From Phialocephala subalpina (lineage: Eukaryota; Ascomycota; Leotiomycetes; Helotiales; Mollisiaceae): a stretch of 64,000 nt of DNA. A program made the position numbers and the translations under genes. The notes under the pieces are model-generated. The model did not search any database, was not told the DNA's origin, and was given only the letters and a program-made list of their open reading frames with translations. The stretch covers positions 946,882-1,010,881 of the forward strand of contig FJOG01000011.1 of the NCBI GenBank assembly GCA_900073065.1, read 5' to 3'. This document shows, piece after piece, positions 24,490 to 36,216 of the stretch. The stretch's first letter is position 1; every line of letters starts with the position of its first letter.

Positions 24490-26078
24490 CAGGTTTCCAA
24501 CAGAAATGAGCTGGGCCTAAAACAACATCACATCATACCTACGAAAGACGACTTTACGACCTACTGAACGAACGACTGGAACTTGGAACTTAGCGTTGCA
24601 TATCATATTCTCTTCCTAAAAGCTAGCGTTATACCTACATGAGTTTTTTGCCTACTCGTATTTCGATGTCTTAGGGGTCTGTTACGTTCTTTGAGCTTCT
24701 GATACAAATACCTCAAGGTAGTTGGTGTTTTGATATACGATATTTTGGAGTATTGGCATAGCGTCTAGGCCGGGCCTTGTGTAATCATTTTAAGCAAGGA
24801 GCATGGAGGATGGTTAGCACGGTACATCTGCAATTGTAAGAGACGGAAAGGATGCGAGAATTAGAGAGGGGGGAATGAAAACAATGTTTTTGGTTCCATC
24901 TATTACTGCCATTCGCGTGATTTCAATTTATGTCTGCATCAACAAGAAGCGGACTGCTTGGTGGTAGTGGTCAACTTGCATTGATACACCTGTTCCTCAT
25001 CCTCCACCTTGTTTCATTGCCGCTTTCATCACTGCAAGTCCTGAGCACCACGTCGAGGCTCTCTTCTGCCAGCATGTACGTGCTCAACGTCCCTTCGTCT
25101 ACCATTATAACACTTACTTGTATTTAAAGATATCTTCCCTACCTGGTTTAGCTATACTTTATCCGCTTCTTATAGCGATATTATTTCTCCCTCACTGCCT
25201 CGCCCCTTCCCAAACGCAACCCTCCCATCGCCCTTCTTGCCCCTTTCTCCTTCCCGTCCTCCCAATGGCAAAGCGGCTTCTCACCCCCACCTCAAGATTC
25301 AAGAAGAGAAATAAACATTTCTATCTCGGTGAGAGGATGATCTGCAGATCGCTATATCTGATCAGAAAAGAGGAGGCTTGGCAAGATTGAAGATCTTGAT
25401 GATTGTGCTGATGAGGATGGGTGCGCGGTTAAGAGGAAGGGGAACGGGAAGGACGACGGATAGAAATCAGATCAGCTTCGATGATGCGGCCCAATATCTT
25501 TAGAAAATGAAGAACAAAAGCGATGCGATCGTCACGATACGGGATGATTATGTTATGCTGTCTGGTTGGCCAAGTCGAGTTTTGGGACGAAGGTAATGTT
25601 CGAGCAGAGTTGGATGAATTTGTGGGGTTTGAAATATTGATTTCTGGGTCGCATATGCCTTCCTATTTGGGTATCGGGGTTATGGACAATATTGTTGCCC
25701 CTTTTGATCCACTTCTTCAAATCAAGGCTCCCTTCAATCTCAACCATGTAGAGCACAGGCACACATAATGGCAAAGAGGTAAGTGTTTGGTTTTGGATAT
25801 TTTTGAATAATTCTATATGCTTCCACTCGAACGAACAAACGATAAGACAACGAACTGGTATCGAGCTTGCACGCTATGCCACCTATGCCTTGCTTGCTGA
25901 ATCAATCTTGCACTCCCTCCCCTCCAGCCCCTCCTTCCCTTCATGCATCCAATTGCCAAAATGCAAACCCAACGCCATACATACGTGCACGCATAAATCC
26001 ATCAACCATCATCATCCGAGCCCTAGAAAGAAGTCTTCCCTTCTTTGCTCACTTCCTTCCTTCGCTCGCTTCGCTCAC
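24490..26078. other. Intergenic region, ~1.6 kb
   Basis: This is the shared 3' flank of two convergent genes. Several short frames (for example plus 24930-25127, 25118-25390, 25523-25768) lack recognisable features. Nothing else is seen. Confidence 0.45.
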
Positions 26079-27799
26079 TCAGTAAACACTCCCCCTAACA
26101 CTCTTATCCTCCCTCTCCGCCTCCTCCAAATCCCTCAAGTCAGGTTCCGTCTCCGCCTCTCCAGCATCGCTTCCAGGATCACTCTGATCCCCCAGCGCAT
26201 TCGCCATCGCTCCCCTCCCCATGCTACTCTCCTCCCTCTTCCTCATTCCCTCCCCATTAATCCCAGCACCATGTCCCGCACCTGCACTTAATCTTTGCGC
26301 TACTCCCATAGGCTTTTTGATCACATTCTTTCGATTCTCTTCTTCAGCTGAAAGTTCAGCGTCGGAACCGTCGTGGCTGGTGTTTCCAGATGCACTGCCG
26401 CCGAAATCTCGTCCGGCGGATTTTACGAGGCCGAGGAGGTCGTTGCGGGGGGATTTTATGCGGTGTTTTAATCGGTCTTCAACAGATATGAATGATGGTG
26501 TTCCGTCGGGTGAGGAGACTACTTCGTCCAAAGATCGCTGAACATCGACACCCAAAATTCGCTCAGGAGGACCGACTCGGCCTCGTGGGTCGTCTTCATC
26601 TTCTTCAGAAGAGGATTGCCAACGTCTTGCGGCCGGACGACGGGACTGTAGTCCTTGAGATGACGAAGAGGAGGATGCTGGCGCGGGCTCAAGTGGTTTG
26701 CCGTTGAGTTGCATGGCGTGCATGGAATTTTCTTTTCGGAATGAATGTTTGCCGTGATCACAGCCATTGGGACATCCACCCCACTTCTTCCTCACCGGAA
26801 TCGGGCTCCCAACTGTAGCTACCGGGCTCGAAGCATCTCCATTCCCAGTCCCATTCCCAAGCAATTTCTTCTCTTTTTCCTTGTCTTTCTCAGACATGGT
26901 AGATGCAGTAGCAGCGGCTTTATCTTTTGCTGCAGCTGCAGCAATACGTTCACGCTTTAGCTCGGACCAGGTCCGGAGGTTGTTCTCGAGGATGTATTTT
27001 CCTGAATCTTCTTTCTTGCGCATGATGAGAAATTCGCAGTGGTTGACGTTACGGAGGTCTTCGAAGTACTCGACGGAGAAATGGTACCATTTCATCAGGA
27101 AGACGCGGGACATCAGGCCGTGAGTCACTATTCTCTTGTTAGCATTTTCTACCTTCACTTTCACTTTCGCTTTCACTTCCCACTCGCTTGGGAATAGGGA
27201 GAAGAAATAGTGAACATACCGAGGACACAAACACTAGCGCAATCCTCCTCCCCAAACTGCCTCCACAAACTCTCATTAAACCCACTAACCCTATCATACG
27301 CATCCGCCGCACTCTCCCCATTCGGGATCCTATAGAAGAAATGTCCATAGTCCGCTCGTTCCTGCCACATCCTCTCCATTTCAGCACTACATGGTTGGAA
27401 GTTCCCAAAATCCTGCTCACGTAGCCTAGGTTCTTCGTATACCTTTATCTTGCTTCGAGGAAACGGGGAAGGAGAGGGCTCGTCAGAGGTGAGGGTGGCA
27501 AGGATGCCTTCGGTGGTTTCTCGTGTGCGGCGGTAGGGAGAGGTGAAGAAGTGAAGGGTGTCGGAGGGGCGGAGGAGAGAGCGTAGACGTCGCCCTGCAT
27601 CGTAGGCTTGGGTCCAACCCTCATTCGTGAGCTTCACGCGATGATCTGGGATAGTCTGATGGATATCCCGGTTTTCTAGAAGAGTTAGTAGCTATACTTC
27701 TAGATAGGGCAGAAATGAGGAATAGAGGTGTACAAGTCACTTACTGTTCCCCTCACTTTGAGCGTGACGAATTAATATCAACAGACGCGGCTTTCCCAT
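26079..27799 (-). CDS. Histidine phosphatase (phosphoglycerate mutase-like) protein with long tail
   Basis: Three exons, complement(join(26079..27127, 27220..27675, 27745..27799)), encode 519 aa; introns of 92 and 69 nt keep frame. The start is MGKPRLLILIRHAQSEGN, giving the catalytic RH(A/G) motif with His12. Supporting residues are FTSPYRRTRET, REQDFGNF and the IPNGESAADAYDRVSGF segment. The second catalytic His (173) is in VTHGLMSRVFLMKWYHF, formed across intron 2. The catalytic domain ends near residue 215. The remaining ~300 residues are low in complexity and Ser/Glu/Lys-rich, with a CPNGCDHGKHSF patch. Yeast DET1 (YDR051C) is a member of this subgroup; the substrate is not settled. An upstream in-frame extension exists, but the chosen ATG directly precedes the phosphatase beta strand. 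Confidence 0.9.
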
Positions 27800-28772
27800 C
27801 TTGTCTATTGGTGATAAAATAAAGGGAAAGAGGACGTGGTCGTGTTCGTGAGCGAAAGTTATGTTGATATAGCGTTTATAACTTCGTTTTTGATCTCGAG
27901 CAGGTATTATAAAGGAACCGACGAGAATGGAATGAGGCCACAAGGCAGCAACATTTTGACAGCCGAATCTCCCCTTGCCGCTTTATCTCGCCTAAGTAGC
28001 TGACTTAGAAAAAGTCGCGATATCGATACAAAGTGCAATTATAGCGCAGTTAGTTTACAGCTTTTTATAATTTTAAAAAGTACATTAGAAGCGCATTAAT
28101 TATACATAAATTATAAGGTTATCATTTTATTAATTTTATCCAGTAAGTAATTGTTATAAAAACCTCTTTTTTGATACAGCGAGAAAAAGAATTGCGCTTA
28201 TTAAAATGGCATAAGTGCTTGAAAACTTTAGGTTGCAAGGGCTTAGTTGCGTGTGTCGGTGCCTTGTAGCCTCATGCCATTCTAATCGTATCCATTATAA
28301 AGACAGCAAAGGATTCAGTTAAAAGATCTGATCTGATATCTGGCGAGTTTTGTTTGTGCGTTTACTCCACTTTCCTGAAACGTTGAGTATGTTTCAGTCG
28401 TTCAGCTTATCGATAGAAAAGGATGAAAGGAAACGATTCGGTAGTTGGTCGGAACAATAGTCGTCGAGGGCGCTAATTTATAGCGCCTGCTAAAGGTGCT
28501 GGCAAGGGTTTGAGGAAAGGTACGAGGCGAGGCGTCGAGCTTACTTAACTTTTAAATCAACCACTGAACCTTCGACGTGCTGCTAGATCTCTCTACAATA
28601 CATCAAACTATTGCAGGCGAGTTGCGTCAAAGCAATCACCTTCAGAGCACGCAACCAATTGTCCATCCAGAACAGTCAGAACTCGAGGCGCAAACCTCGT
28701 CTCCTCTGGGCTTCAATCAACAACCACATCTCAACGTCACCTCGCCCAAAACACCAAACAGCAACCACCAAA
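27800..28772. other. Divergent intergenic region with AT-rich patch
   Basis: This gap separates the starts of the histidine-phosphatase gene (minus) and the PRKRIP1-like gene (plus). About 28040-28200 is strongly AT-rich and full of TpA steps, unlike the flanking gene space. A perfect 7-bp inverted repeat with a 5-base spacer sits at 28469-28487 (GGCGCTA...TAGCGCC). No open frame of note. Confidence 0.5.
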
Positions 28773-29375
28773 ATGTCAGAACCAATCCCCGAATCGATCC
28801 CAACCTCCGCAGACCCCCGTTCCAAACGTCCCCTAAAAAAGCGCGCCCTCTCCCCCCGCTCCCAAACCGCATCCCAAATCTCCTCCTTGATGTCCAAACC
28901 CGACACCGTCATCAACCTCCCCACCACCACCTCCTCCCTTTCAAACCCATCCCACGCCCCTCCCGAAATCGTGCAAAATGTCCAAGGAAGCAGTGCCGGA
29001 GCCGGGAGTGGAGAATTCCATGTTTATAAAGCGAGTCGAAGAAGGGAATATGAGAGATTGAGGGGAATGGAAGAGGAGGTTAGGAAGGAAGAGGAGGGGA
29101 GTGTGTGGGAGAGGGAGAAGAAAGAGAGGGAAAGACGGGATGAGGAGAAGACAAGGAGGAATAGGGAGAAGAGGATGAAGAAGAGGAAGGGTGGTGCGGG
29201 GGCTAAGGGGAGTGGTGATGATGCGAAGGTCGATAAGGAAGGGAAGATTAAGGCTAGGGTTGTGGTTAGGGAAGGTATGGAGGGCTTGGGTGGCGAGGGT
29301 AAGGCGGACGAGCAAGGACAAAGTGGTGGGAATGCGGTCGAGGAGGTTGGAGTCATTATTCATGATGATGATTGA
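28773..29375 (+). CDS. PRKRIP1-like (DUF1168) protein
   Basis: A single exon of 200 aa, starting at the ATG that gives MSEPIPESIP; the frame is open upstream but that part reads as leader. The diagnostic segment of the PRKRIP1/DUF1168 family is SGEFHVYKASRRREYERLRGMEEE, followed by a long charged helix (EREKKERERRDEEKTRRNREKR) and a KKRKGG basic patch. The human homologue PRKRIP1 is a component of spliceosomal C* complexes, where its long helix lies against the branch helix. A nuclear RNA-splicing role is therefore likely by homology. The gene is convergent with CCT3, the two stops being only ~190 bp apart. Confidence 0.88.
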   Translation: MSEPIPESIPTSADPRSKRPLKKRALSPRSQTASQISSLMSKPDTVINLPTTTSSLSNPSHAPPEIVQNVQGSSAGAGSGEFHVYKASRRREYERLRGMEEEVRKEEEGSVWEREKKERERRDEEKTRRNREKRMKKRKGGAGAKGSGDDAKVDKEGKIKARVVVREGMEGLGGEGKADEQGQSGGNAVEEVGVIIHDDD

Positions 29376-29562
29376 GAAGGTTCCGGTGATTGGCAGTCGT
29401 ACTGGGACAGATATGAGCCTCCAGAATTGCTGCAGGTTTAGGATCACAATTGGGCATGATATCTGCATACATTGGCCTTGCGCTCTATGCTATGATACAA
29501 GGGTAATGCCGTCCAAAATGTCATCGCTTTTTCATACACTGACTTTTTCAAGACAACGCTAT

Positions 29563-31472
29563 CTAATCCTCCGCCGGGCCAGCACCTCCGCCGCCCGCTT
29601 GTCTTGCAGCCTTTGCACTGCAGATATCGTCTACTCTCAGAAGCAGGCAAGCAGACTGAATTAGATTAGCATGTACCAAATGAAACAATAAGACAAAACA
29701 TACCTCAATAGCAGTCTTAATGCTCTGCAACTTGATAGCTTCTGGCTCCCAAACACCATACTCTCTCATATCCACCAACTTGCCAGTGTCTCCATCAATG
29801 CCCCATGTGCTGCCACCCTCGGCATGCTTCGCTCTCAGCGCAGTAAGAACTCTGACTGGGCTTGCACCAGCGTTCTGGATCAGGGTTCTTGGGATGACTT
29901 CCATAGCCTCAGCAATAGCCTTGTAAGGCCATTGTTGCACACCCTCAATGCTCTTAGCCAGCTGTCCCAGTCTAACCGCAACAGCCATCTCGGTAGCACC
30001 TCCACCTGGCGAAAGTCTTGGATGGAACATGACATTTCTCGCCACAGCCATAGCATCAGCAAGATTCCTGTCAATCTCGTTCAAGATATCCTTTGATGGG
30101 CCTCGGAGGAGGATCGTGCAAGCCTTAGGAGATTTGCACTTGGTGAGGAAGGTGAAGTATTCGTCGCCAATCTTCTCAATCTCGAAGAGACCGCACTGTG
30201 TTCCTACGTCAGATTCTTGGAGGTCTTCGACTCTGTTAACGACGGTGGCGCCGACGGCACGGGCTATTCTGTTGTTGTCTGTCTTGCGGACTCGGCGGAG
30301 GGCGGTGACATTTGCCTTCATGAGGTAGTGTTGTGCAAGATCTATACTGTTAGCAGAATCCTCTTGCCAAGAGATAGAAACATACCAGAAACCCCCTTCT
30401 CAGTAATGACCAAATCAGGCTTCAGGGCCAAAACAGCATCACACATAAGCTTAACCTGCTCCTCCTCAATCTGCAGAATCTTATTCCAGTCCTCCTCCTT
30501 ACTGATCTCAATATTCGTCTGCGACTCTCCCTTCTTATACTCCAACGTACAATCCAACAGCACAATCCTAGGGTTCTCTATCCGTCTTCTCATCTTCGGA
30601 TGTGTAATGTCCTTGTTAAGCATAACTCCATCCAAAACACAACTATCCTCAATCTCTCCTCCAGGAACCTTCTCAACTCGTGCATAACGCTTGATATCGA
30701 CTTCCTTCTTGCCACCAGCGTCGAAGGTAACGGTTCGTACGGCTTTCAAGGCGAGGTTGCACATCAGTTCTGACCATCTGGAGACGAATTTGGTGCCGAT
30801 GGATGAGGAGATTAGTTGGTACATGGCTTTGTCGTCATTGATGTCGACTGGGAGGGAGATCTCGTCAATGATTTCGAGGGCATCTTTCAGGGCGTGCTTG
30901 AATGCTGAGATGATCACAACGGGGTGGATGTTTCGCTCTAATTGTGGGAGGGCTTGGGCGAGGATTTCACCGGCTGATTTATATTAGCTAAAGCTCAGAG
31001 AACGGCGTGTACCGATGTATAGCATACCAAGAATGATGACAGTCGTGGTTCCGTCTCCTACTTCCTCATCTTGTGTTCTACTGAGCTCGATCATGCTCTT
31101 TGCTGCTGGATGCGACACTTCGATTTCTCGTAGGATGGCATGACCGTCATTTGTCAAGACAATACCTCCCATAGGGTCCAACAGCATCTTCAACATAGCT
31201 TTTGGTCCTAAACATGATCGGATGATATCTGCGACGCTGCGAAAGGTCAGTCTCGAGCTCGTTTTGCAGGACCGGATGGCGGGGCTGTTGATGCTCACGT
31301 TTTGGCTGCAGTGATGTTCGAGAGCTGTGCTTTTCTTCCAGTTTGTCTATCACCACTCTGGGTGTCTATTTGGAGCTGTCAGCGCCGGTATTCTATCATT
31401 CGAGCTTCATCGCATGATGTCCCTTGAGCTCTTGGGATTGACATACTCATAACCAGAACGGGGGCCTGCATC
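29563..31472 (-). CDS. CCT3: CCT/TRiC chaperonin gamma subunit
   Basis: Six exons, complement(join(29563..29655, 29704..30341, 30386..30973, 31028..31236, 31299..31365, 31448..31472)), encode 539 aa, the usual length. Every junction keeps frame and has GT..AG ends. The N-terminus is MQAPVLVM|NTQSGDRQTGRKAQLSNI. The ATP-binding/hydrolysis motifs are LGPKAMLKMLLDPMGG, LTNDGHAIL and EEVGDGTTT. The C-terminal half has SPGGGATEMAVAVRL and NAGASPVRVLTALRAKH, and the end SACLLLRVDDICS precedes a Gly-rich tail. CCT folds actin, tubulin and other cytosolic proteins as a double octameric ring. The gene is highly conserved; splitting of its first 50 codons into short exons is common in fungi. Confidence 0.97.
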
Positions 31473-31827
31473 TTGAATAGAGGCTCAAGCCGGTTCAAAG
31501 ATAGTGTCGTTTTATGCGTAGAGGTAGGTGTAGTATGGTCGAGCGATCAAGGAAGGCGGAGAGATATTTGGTGGTGATTCTGAAGCTCTTCCAGTCTTTG
31601 CCTGCAAGGCGCGTTGAACTTCGCGTCCGTCAAGCAAAAATATAAGTGGGTCCAGTTATGGTTGTCGCCTACTACAAGGGGCCAAATCCACGAGCTTCCA
31701 TCTATCACCAAAAACCAATGTTCCTTCTAGGGAGAGTACTTTTGAGAGATTTGAAGTCATATTCTTCGTATAATTATTATACATATCTACATTACATTTT
31801 TGATAATGATGCCAGCACCAAAATCGT
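31473..31827. other. Intergenic region, 355 bp
   Basis: This holds the promoter of CCT3 and the 3' flank of the SDR gene, both on the minus strand. The end near 31750-31810 is AT-rich. No gene seen. Confidence 0.5.
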
Positions 31828-32936
31828 TTAGATCAAGCTCTCTTTCTCGCTCTCACTCCTTCCCGCAAACCCCTTCATAGCAGTATCTACTCCGGCTATT
31901 TTCCTCAGAATAGCCTGCACCCCCACTGGCATAACGTTTAACCAGTCGATCCATCTAGCATATAGTGGCATGGCCAAAACCGTACTGCTACCGCCATCGA
32001 TCGCCGCAATAACTTCCTTTGCAACATCCACAGGCTCCAGTACTGGCGCAAAGAACCCATTTGGTGACTCGACTCCGTTGAAAAGTGGTGTGCTCAGTTG
32101 CCCTGGCGAGACCAATATCGTCTTGATGTCTGGGTATGCTTTCAACTCAGCAGTCAAGGATTTGTGCATTGCTGTTATGGCAGCTTTCGATGCAGCATAA
32201 TCCGTCAACCCCGCTGCTCCAGTCAATCCGATGACGCTTGAAATGCTGACAATTGTCCCTGCTTTAGCGCGAACCATACCAGGTAGGAACGTCTTGAGGG
32301 TGTAGAAGTGCGACAGGAGGTTGACTCGAAGGGAGCGATCAATCTCGTCTATCGAGAGGTCGAGAAGAGGCTTGCCATTAACGATGCCAGCGTTGTTGAT
32401 CAGGACAGTAGGCGTTCCAAGCTAGAGGCAGTCAGCATCCACCACTCATTCCAAGGTGTCAAGGAACTTACATCTCGCTCAATCTCAATAGCTACACGCG
32501 CAAGCTGCTCCTTGTCCGACACATCGCATTTATATGCCGTCACTCCTCGCGCCTCTCCAGACTCGAGCTCCTTGACGTCCAGAATCGCAACGGTAGCCCC
32601 TCTCATCCCATACACCTCCGCGATCAAAAGACCTAGTCCGCTCGCTCCACCTGTAATCACAATAACCTCCTCCGAAAGGTCCACCTTGCGCGGCTTCGCG
32701 TATGCGATTTGTCGATTGAGGACATTCAAAAAGTACAGCGCCGTGAGCAACGAAGCATATCCGATCGAGATCTGCATGGCAGGATGATGCCACACCATCG
32801 CCTGGGCGCGCATACAAAGTGGTATCATCCATGCCACGAACGGGTGGAGGAAAGTAACGTTGAGGACTTTGAGGAAGAGGTCGACGGAGATGGGCTTTGC
32901 CCAATGGAGCTCTGGCGGTTGCTGCTGGTACGACAT
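31828..32936 (-). CDS. Membrane-anchored short-chain dehydrogenase/reductase
   Basis: Two exons, complement(join(31828..32421, 32472..32936)), give 352 aa; the 50-nt intron (GTAAGT...CTCTAG) is in phase 0 and the join reads EIERDLGTPTV. A hydrophobic N-terminal part (~residues 20-75) suggests membrane anchoring. The nucleotide-binding motif TGGASGLG is at 95-102, NNAG at 164-167, and the catalytic set Ser216/217, Tyr230 and Lys234 is in SISSVIGLTG...DYAASKA. This layout is that of the classical SDRs close to human SDR16C/RDH10-DHRS3 and fungal lipid-droplet or ER dehydrogenases acting on retinoid- or sterol-like alcohols. The substrate cannot be read from the sequence. Confidence 0.9.
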
Positions 32937-33731
32937 TTTGGGGTATAATTGCAGAAAGAAGACCTTGTTGAGAGAAAGTATAACGAAGAAGAGAAAGAGA
33001 AGGAGAAGGAGGAGGTTTTCAAGCTGGCCTCATGTTCTCGGTGGTTCGAAGATGAGACGAGTCTCCTCGAAACGGAGGTCACCAGCGTTTCATCACAGCG
33101 AGGCAGAAGCGCCAGCGGCGAGCACGTCCGTGCACTTCAGCCTCGTACTAGCGAAGGATGAACTCTTGTCTCGGAATATCGAGCTCTTCTCCTTCATCAA
33201 CTTTCTCAACATTTTGGTCTCCATCTGTTGTGAGTTATCACTGCCCTCCGGTTCCAATGGATGCGTCATAGCTTTGCCCATGTTTCGTTTCCCTTAACCG
33301 CCAAATGCAATACGCAGCACGCGAATTGCTTGCAACAACGCCAATTTTCGTTTTTGCATTCTTTGCTGTATTGTTCAATCAGTTCTAGCCCTAGCAAGCT
33401 TCTGCAAAGTGCTTATATACCTCCGTTCTCTTTCAGACTTGAGAATATATACTCAGAATATGTTATCTATTCGCGCTTATCAAGACGAAATATTGGACGT
33501 TCTCAGTTGAGCTCAGCCCTCCTCCATGCAGACTGCCTTGCCATCTTTCGTTCTTGGCGGTCGAATCACACCGAGGTCGAGCTGATAGAGGAGGTGTACC
33601 GGAATTTCTTCTTCTTTGGGACCATGGTCCGATTTCCTGGCAAGCGTTGAGTCGTGCCGTATTTATCTGATGATTCCGCATGTTGCAGAAACGTTTGCGA
33701 CCTCCCGCCAATCCTCTGGCAAGTTGTCAGA
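32937..33731. other. Divergent intergenic region, 0.8 kb
   Basis: This holds the promoters of the SDR gene (minus) and the Ecm33-like gene (plus). Only short overlapping frames are present. A purine-rich tract lies at about 32985-33020. Confidence 0.45.
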
Positions 33732-35538
33732 ATGTTGGTCCCAGCGATGAAAGCTCTCGTCTCTCAAATATTCGGAATTGCTTTCCTGCTGCTATGTCTG
33801 TTCGATCATCGTATGTCCCATTTCTGTTTTCTAAGTTTCCTCGCACGTGCTCAGCTTCCATGCTTACATACCCCTCAGCTACCCTTGCGCAATCATGCCT
33901 CTCGGCCCACCCTGCATGCTTTCGTAGGTCTCGGAATATACGTCAAGAGTTGAACGACTACTGATTTACTTCGAAGGTGCATGTGACATACCCAGCGTTC
34001 GCGGCTATGGGAATTTCTCGTACGCAACGTGGACGGTCAACAGTTCAGAGGAAATCAGTACTCTGAGTCCAAAGGGCTGTAATTTTATTGGTGGATCGGT
34101 TTATATACGTTCAAACTACTCGGGAGAATTCATTCTCGATGGAGTTCAGGTCATCACAGGCGGGATTACGATTGAAGGGTCACTGTTTGATCCTTCAGCG
34201 AACATTACAGCAATCTCCATGCCAGATCTGTTGTATTTAGGAAGTTTCCTTGCTCGAGATGTTGCTTCCCAACTAACGAGTATCTCGATGCCAAGTCTTG
34301 AGAACATCACTGATCTTGACCTTGAGTTGTCTGGTCCCGCTAAGCTGAACTTTACCAGCTTAACATACGCAACGAACGTGCTTTTAATGGGCCCTATAGA
34401 TAGGTATTCCACCTCTGTCACTCATCAAGCCTCTGTTACCTAACCCGATATTGCAGCATGGACTTCGATTCTCTCACGAATGTTGCCGGAAGCCTGGAGA
34501 TCAGCAGTGGTACTTCATGTTTATCCCCATCAGATTTATGTTTCAATGCAAGCACCGTTGTTCCTCCGCTAGCCATCAGGCTCCCCTCCCTTGTCAACGC
34601 TACAGGTATCGACTTCTCAGGGAACCTTTCTGGACTTTATATGCCCACACTTGCCATTGCCAACAACGGTCATATCGGCCGTCAACGGATAGGGATTGCG
34701 GTCGAAACCTACGGCAATCCCATCGATATTTCATTTCCCAACCTAGATACTTTGACTGATGCAATCTTGGCTGGTACTATGAGGATGTAATTTCTCCTTC
34801 CCAGTGAAGAATTTGGACAGCATTGACGTTTATAGCATATCGTTTCCCCATCTCCAAAACCTTCCGGGACAGCTCAGCATCGAAGCAGCGACTCCCATGA
34901 ATCTAGATCTCTCAATTCTCAATGCAACGAGCATCATTATCAGGGGGAACCTTACAGGGTACGTCGCCTTTTTCGTCTTCCCCTCTTTTCTGTTTATTCA
35001 ACGTCAACTTACTATCTCGAACAGAGTGGCATTACCAGCCCTCGGAAATATAACGACCCTCGAGATATACTCCTCCCTCCCTCTCGATTGTTCATTCATG
35101 CAGCATGTTTTCCAATCCATTCGCCATTCCCTAGTCGGGTACGGGTGCTACTCTCCTCCTTTCTCGTCTTCCGCCAAGTCCGGCAATTCCGCCTCGCTTT
35201 CAGAAGGAGCAAAAGTAGGCATTGGATTCGGCGCCGTTCTTGCTGGTGCTGTGATCTCCATCTGTAGCTTTGGAGTTTGGTGGCGTTGGAAGAGGAACAG
35301 AGATATAGCAAAGAGACCACCTGTGGTAGAGCATGAGTTACAAGATCGAAATAGGAGGAATGTGCATAATGTGGATGATGGGCCGCCGGAGTATGGCTCT
35401 ATGGCTGAGACGGAGTTTGGGAGTGTGGATAGTGAGGATACGGTTGTTGCTAATGTGGGGCAGGCTTCTGTGCAGAGGGCGAGAGGGAATGCTAATGCGG
35501 CTGCGGAAGAGCGACGGGGTGCTGGATCGGGGGCTTGA
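33732..35538 (+). CDS. Ecm33-like (receptor L-domain) surface protein with TM and cytoplasmic tail
   Basis: A spliced gene of about 496 aa: exons 33732..33810, 33977..34403, 34457..34773, 34805..34958, 35025..35538. A hydrophobic leader (MKALVSQIFGIAFLLLCLF) is followed by leucine-rich-like beta-helix repeats of the Ecm33/receptor-L type (ISMPDLLYLGSF, ISMPSLENITDL, SFPNLDTLTDAIL, SFPHLQNLPGQL, ALPALGNITTLEI) with many N-glycosylation sequons. A cysteine pair closes the ectodomain (LDCSF...YGCYSPP). A TM helix (GIGFGAVLAGAVISICSFGVWW) and an acidic cytoplasmic tail follow, whereas classical Ecm33 is GPI-anchored. Two points are open: an extra in-frame 69-nt exon (33855..33923) may split the first intron, and the third intron is unusually short (31 or 34 nt). 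Confidence 0.8.
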
Positions 35539-36216
35539 GTTGGTTGTGAATGGAACTATGTTCGCTTCGTATTCAACTGCTTTCTTTCTAGTGTTTTCTT
35601 TCAAGTCTACTACGCACAGTGGGAGAACTGGAAGTTCTCAAGGAGGAGTCATTTTCTAGTTCAGTCTTCAAGCACAAGTGTGTGTACAGTATTTTCAATG
35701 GCGTTTTGGTTGTAGCAACATGCCGCGGCGTTGACGACCACTGCTCTCGATGCGCACAACTCCAATATCTTGCATTGGAGGGGGAAATCAGCTTGTTCAG
35801 AATCCGTGTCATTTTCTAAATAACCTTCGGTCGTTTTCTTCTGATTTGTCTTAGCAGATAGAGGGACATTAGAGGAGCAGGCTGCAGCAATAAATACGAG
35901 AGGGGGTTAGCTTTTTGAACTCCGTAGTTGCGGAGCTCGCTTCTTAGATAAGGTTGAATAGAATCAAGGTACTAACGTATCTTATGAAAGACGTTGACGT
36001 TGGTACCGTTCCGGAAATTGAATCGGGCGACAGACGTTGGCGATACTGGAAAGTCCACGGAGTATCCGGATCCTTGTGCTGCCGCTTATGAATCACCATC
36101 ACGGGGCTAAGCACTATGTCCCTGGACTTCCTCTGGACATATCTCAAACATTACTGTTATAAGTTGAGACGGATCTCAAGGTTTTCTTTGAGTCATCGAC
36201 TCCAAAATCACACGCA
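35539..36216. other. Intergenic region, 0.68 kb
   Basis: This is the 3' flank of the Ecm33-like gene and the promoter of the quinone oxidoreductase gene. No gene seen. Confidence 0.5.

Noticed and set aside
28941..29468. Minus-strand 175-codon ORF
   Set aside because: It is antisense to the PRKRIP1-like charged helix; shadow frame.
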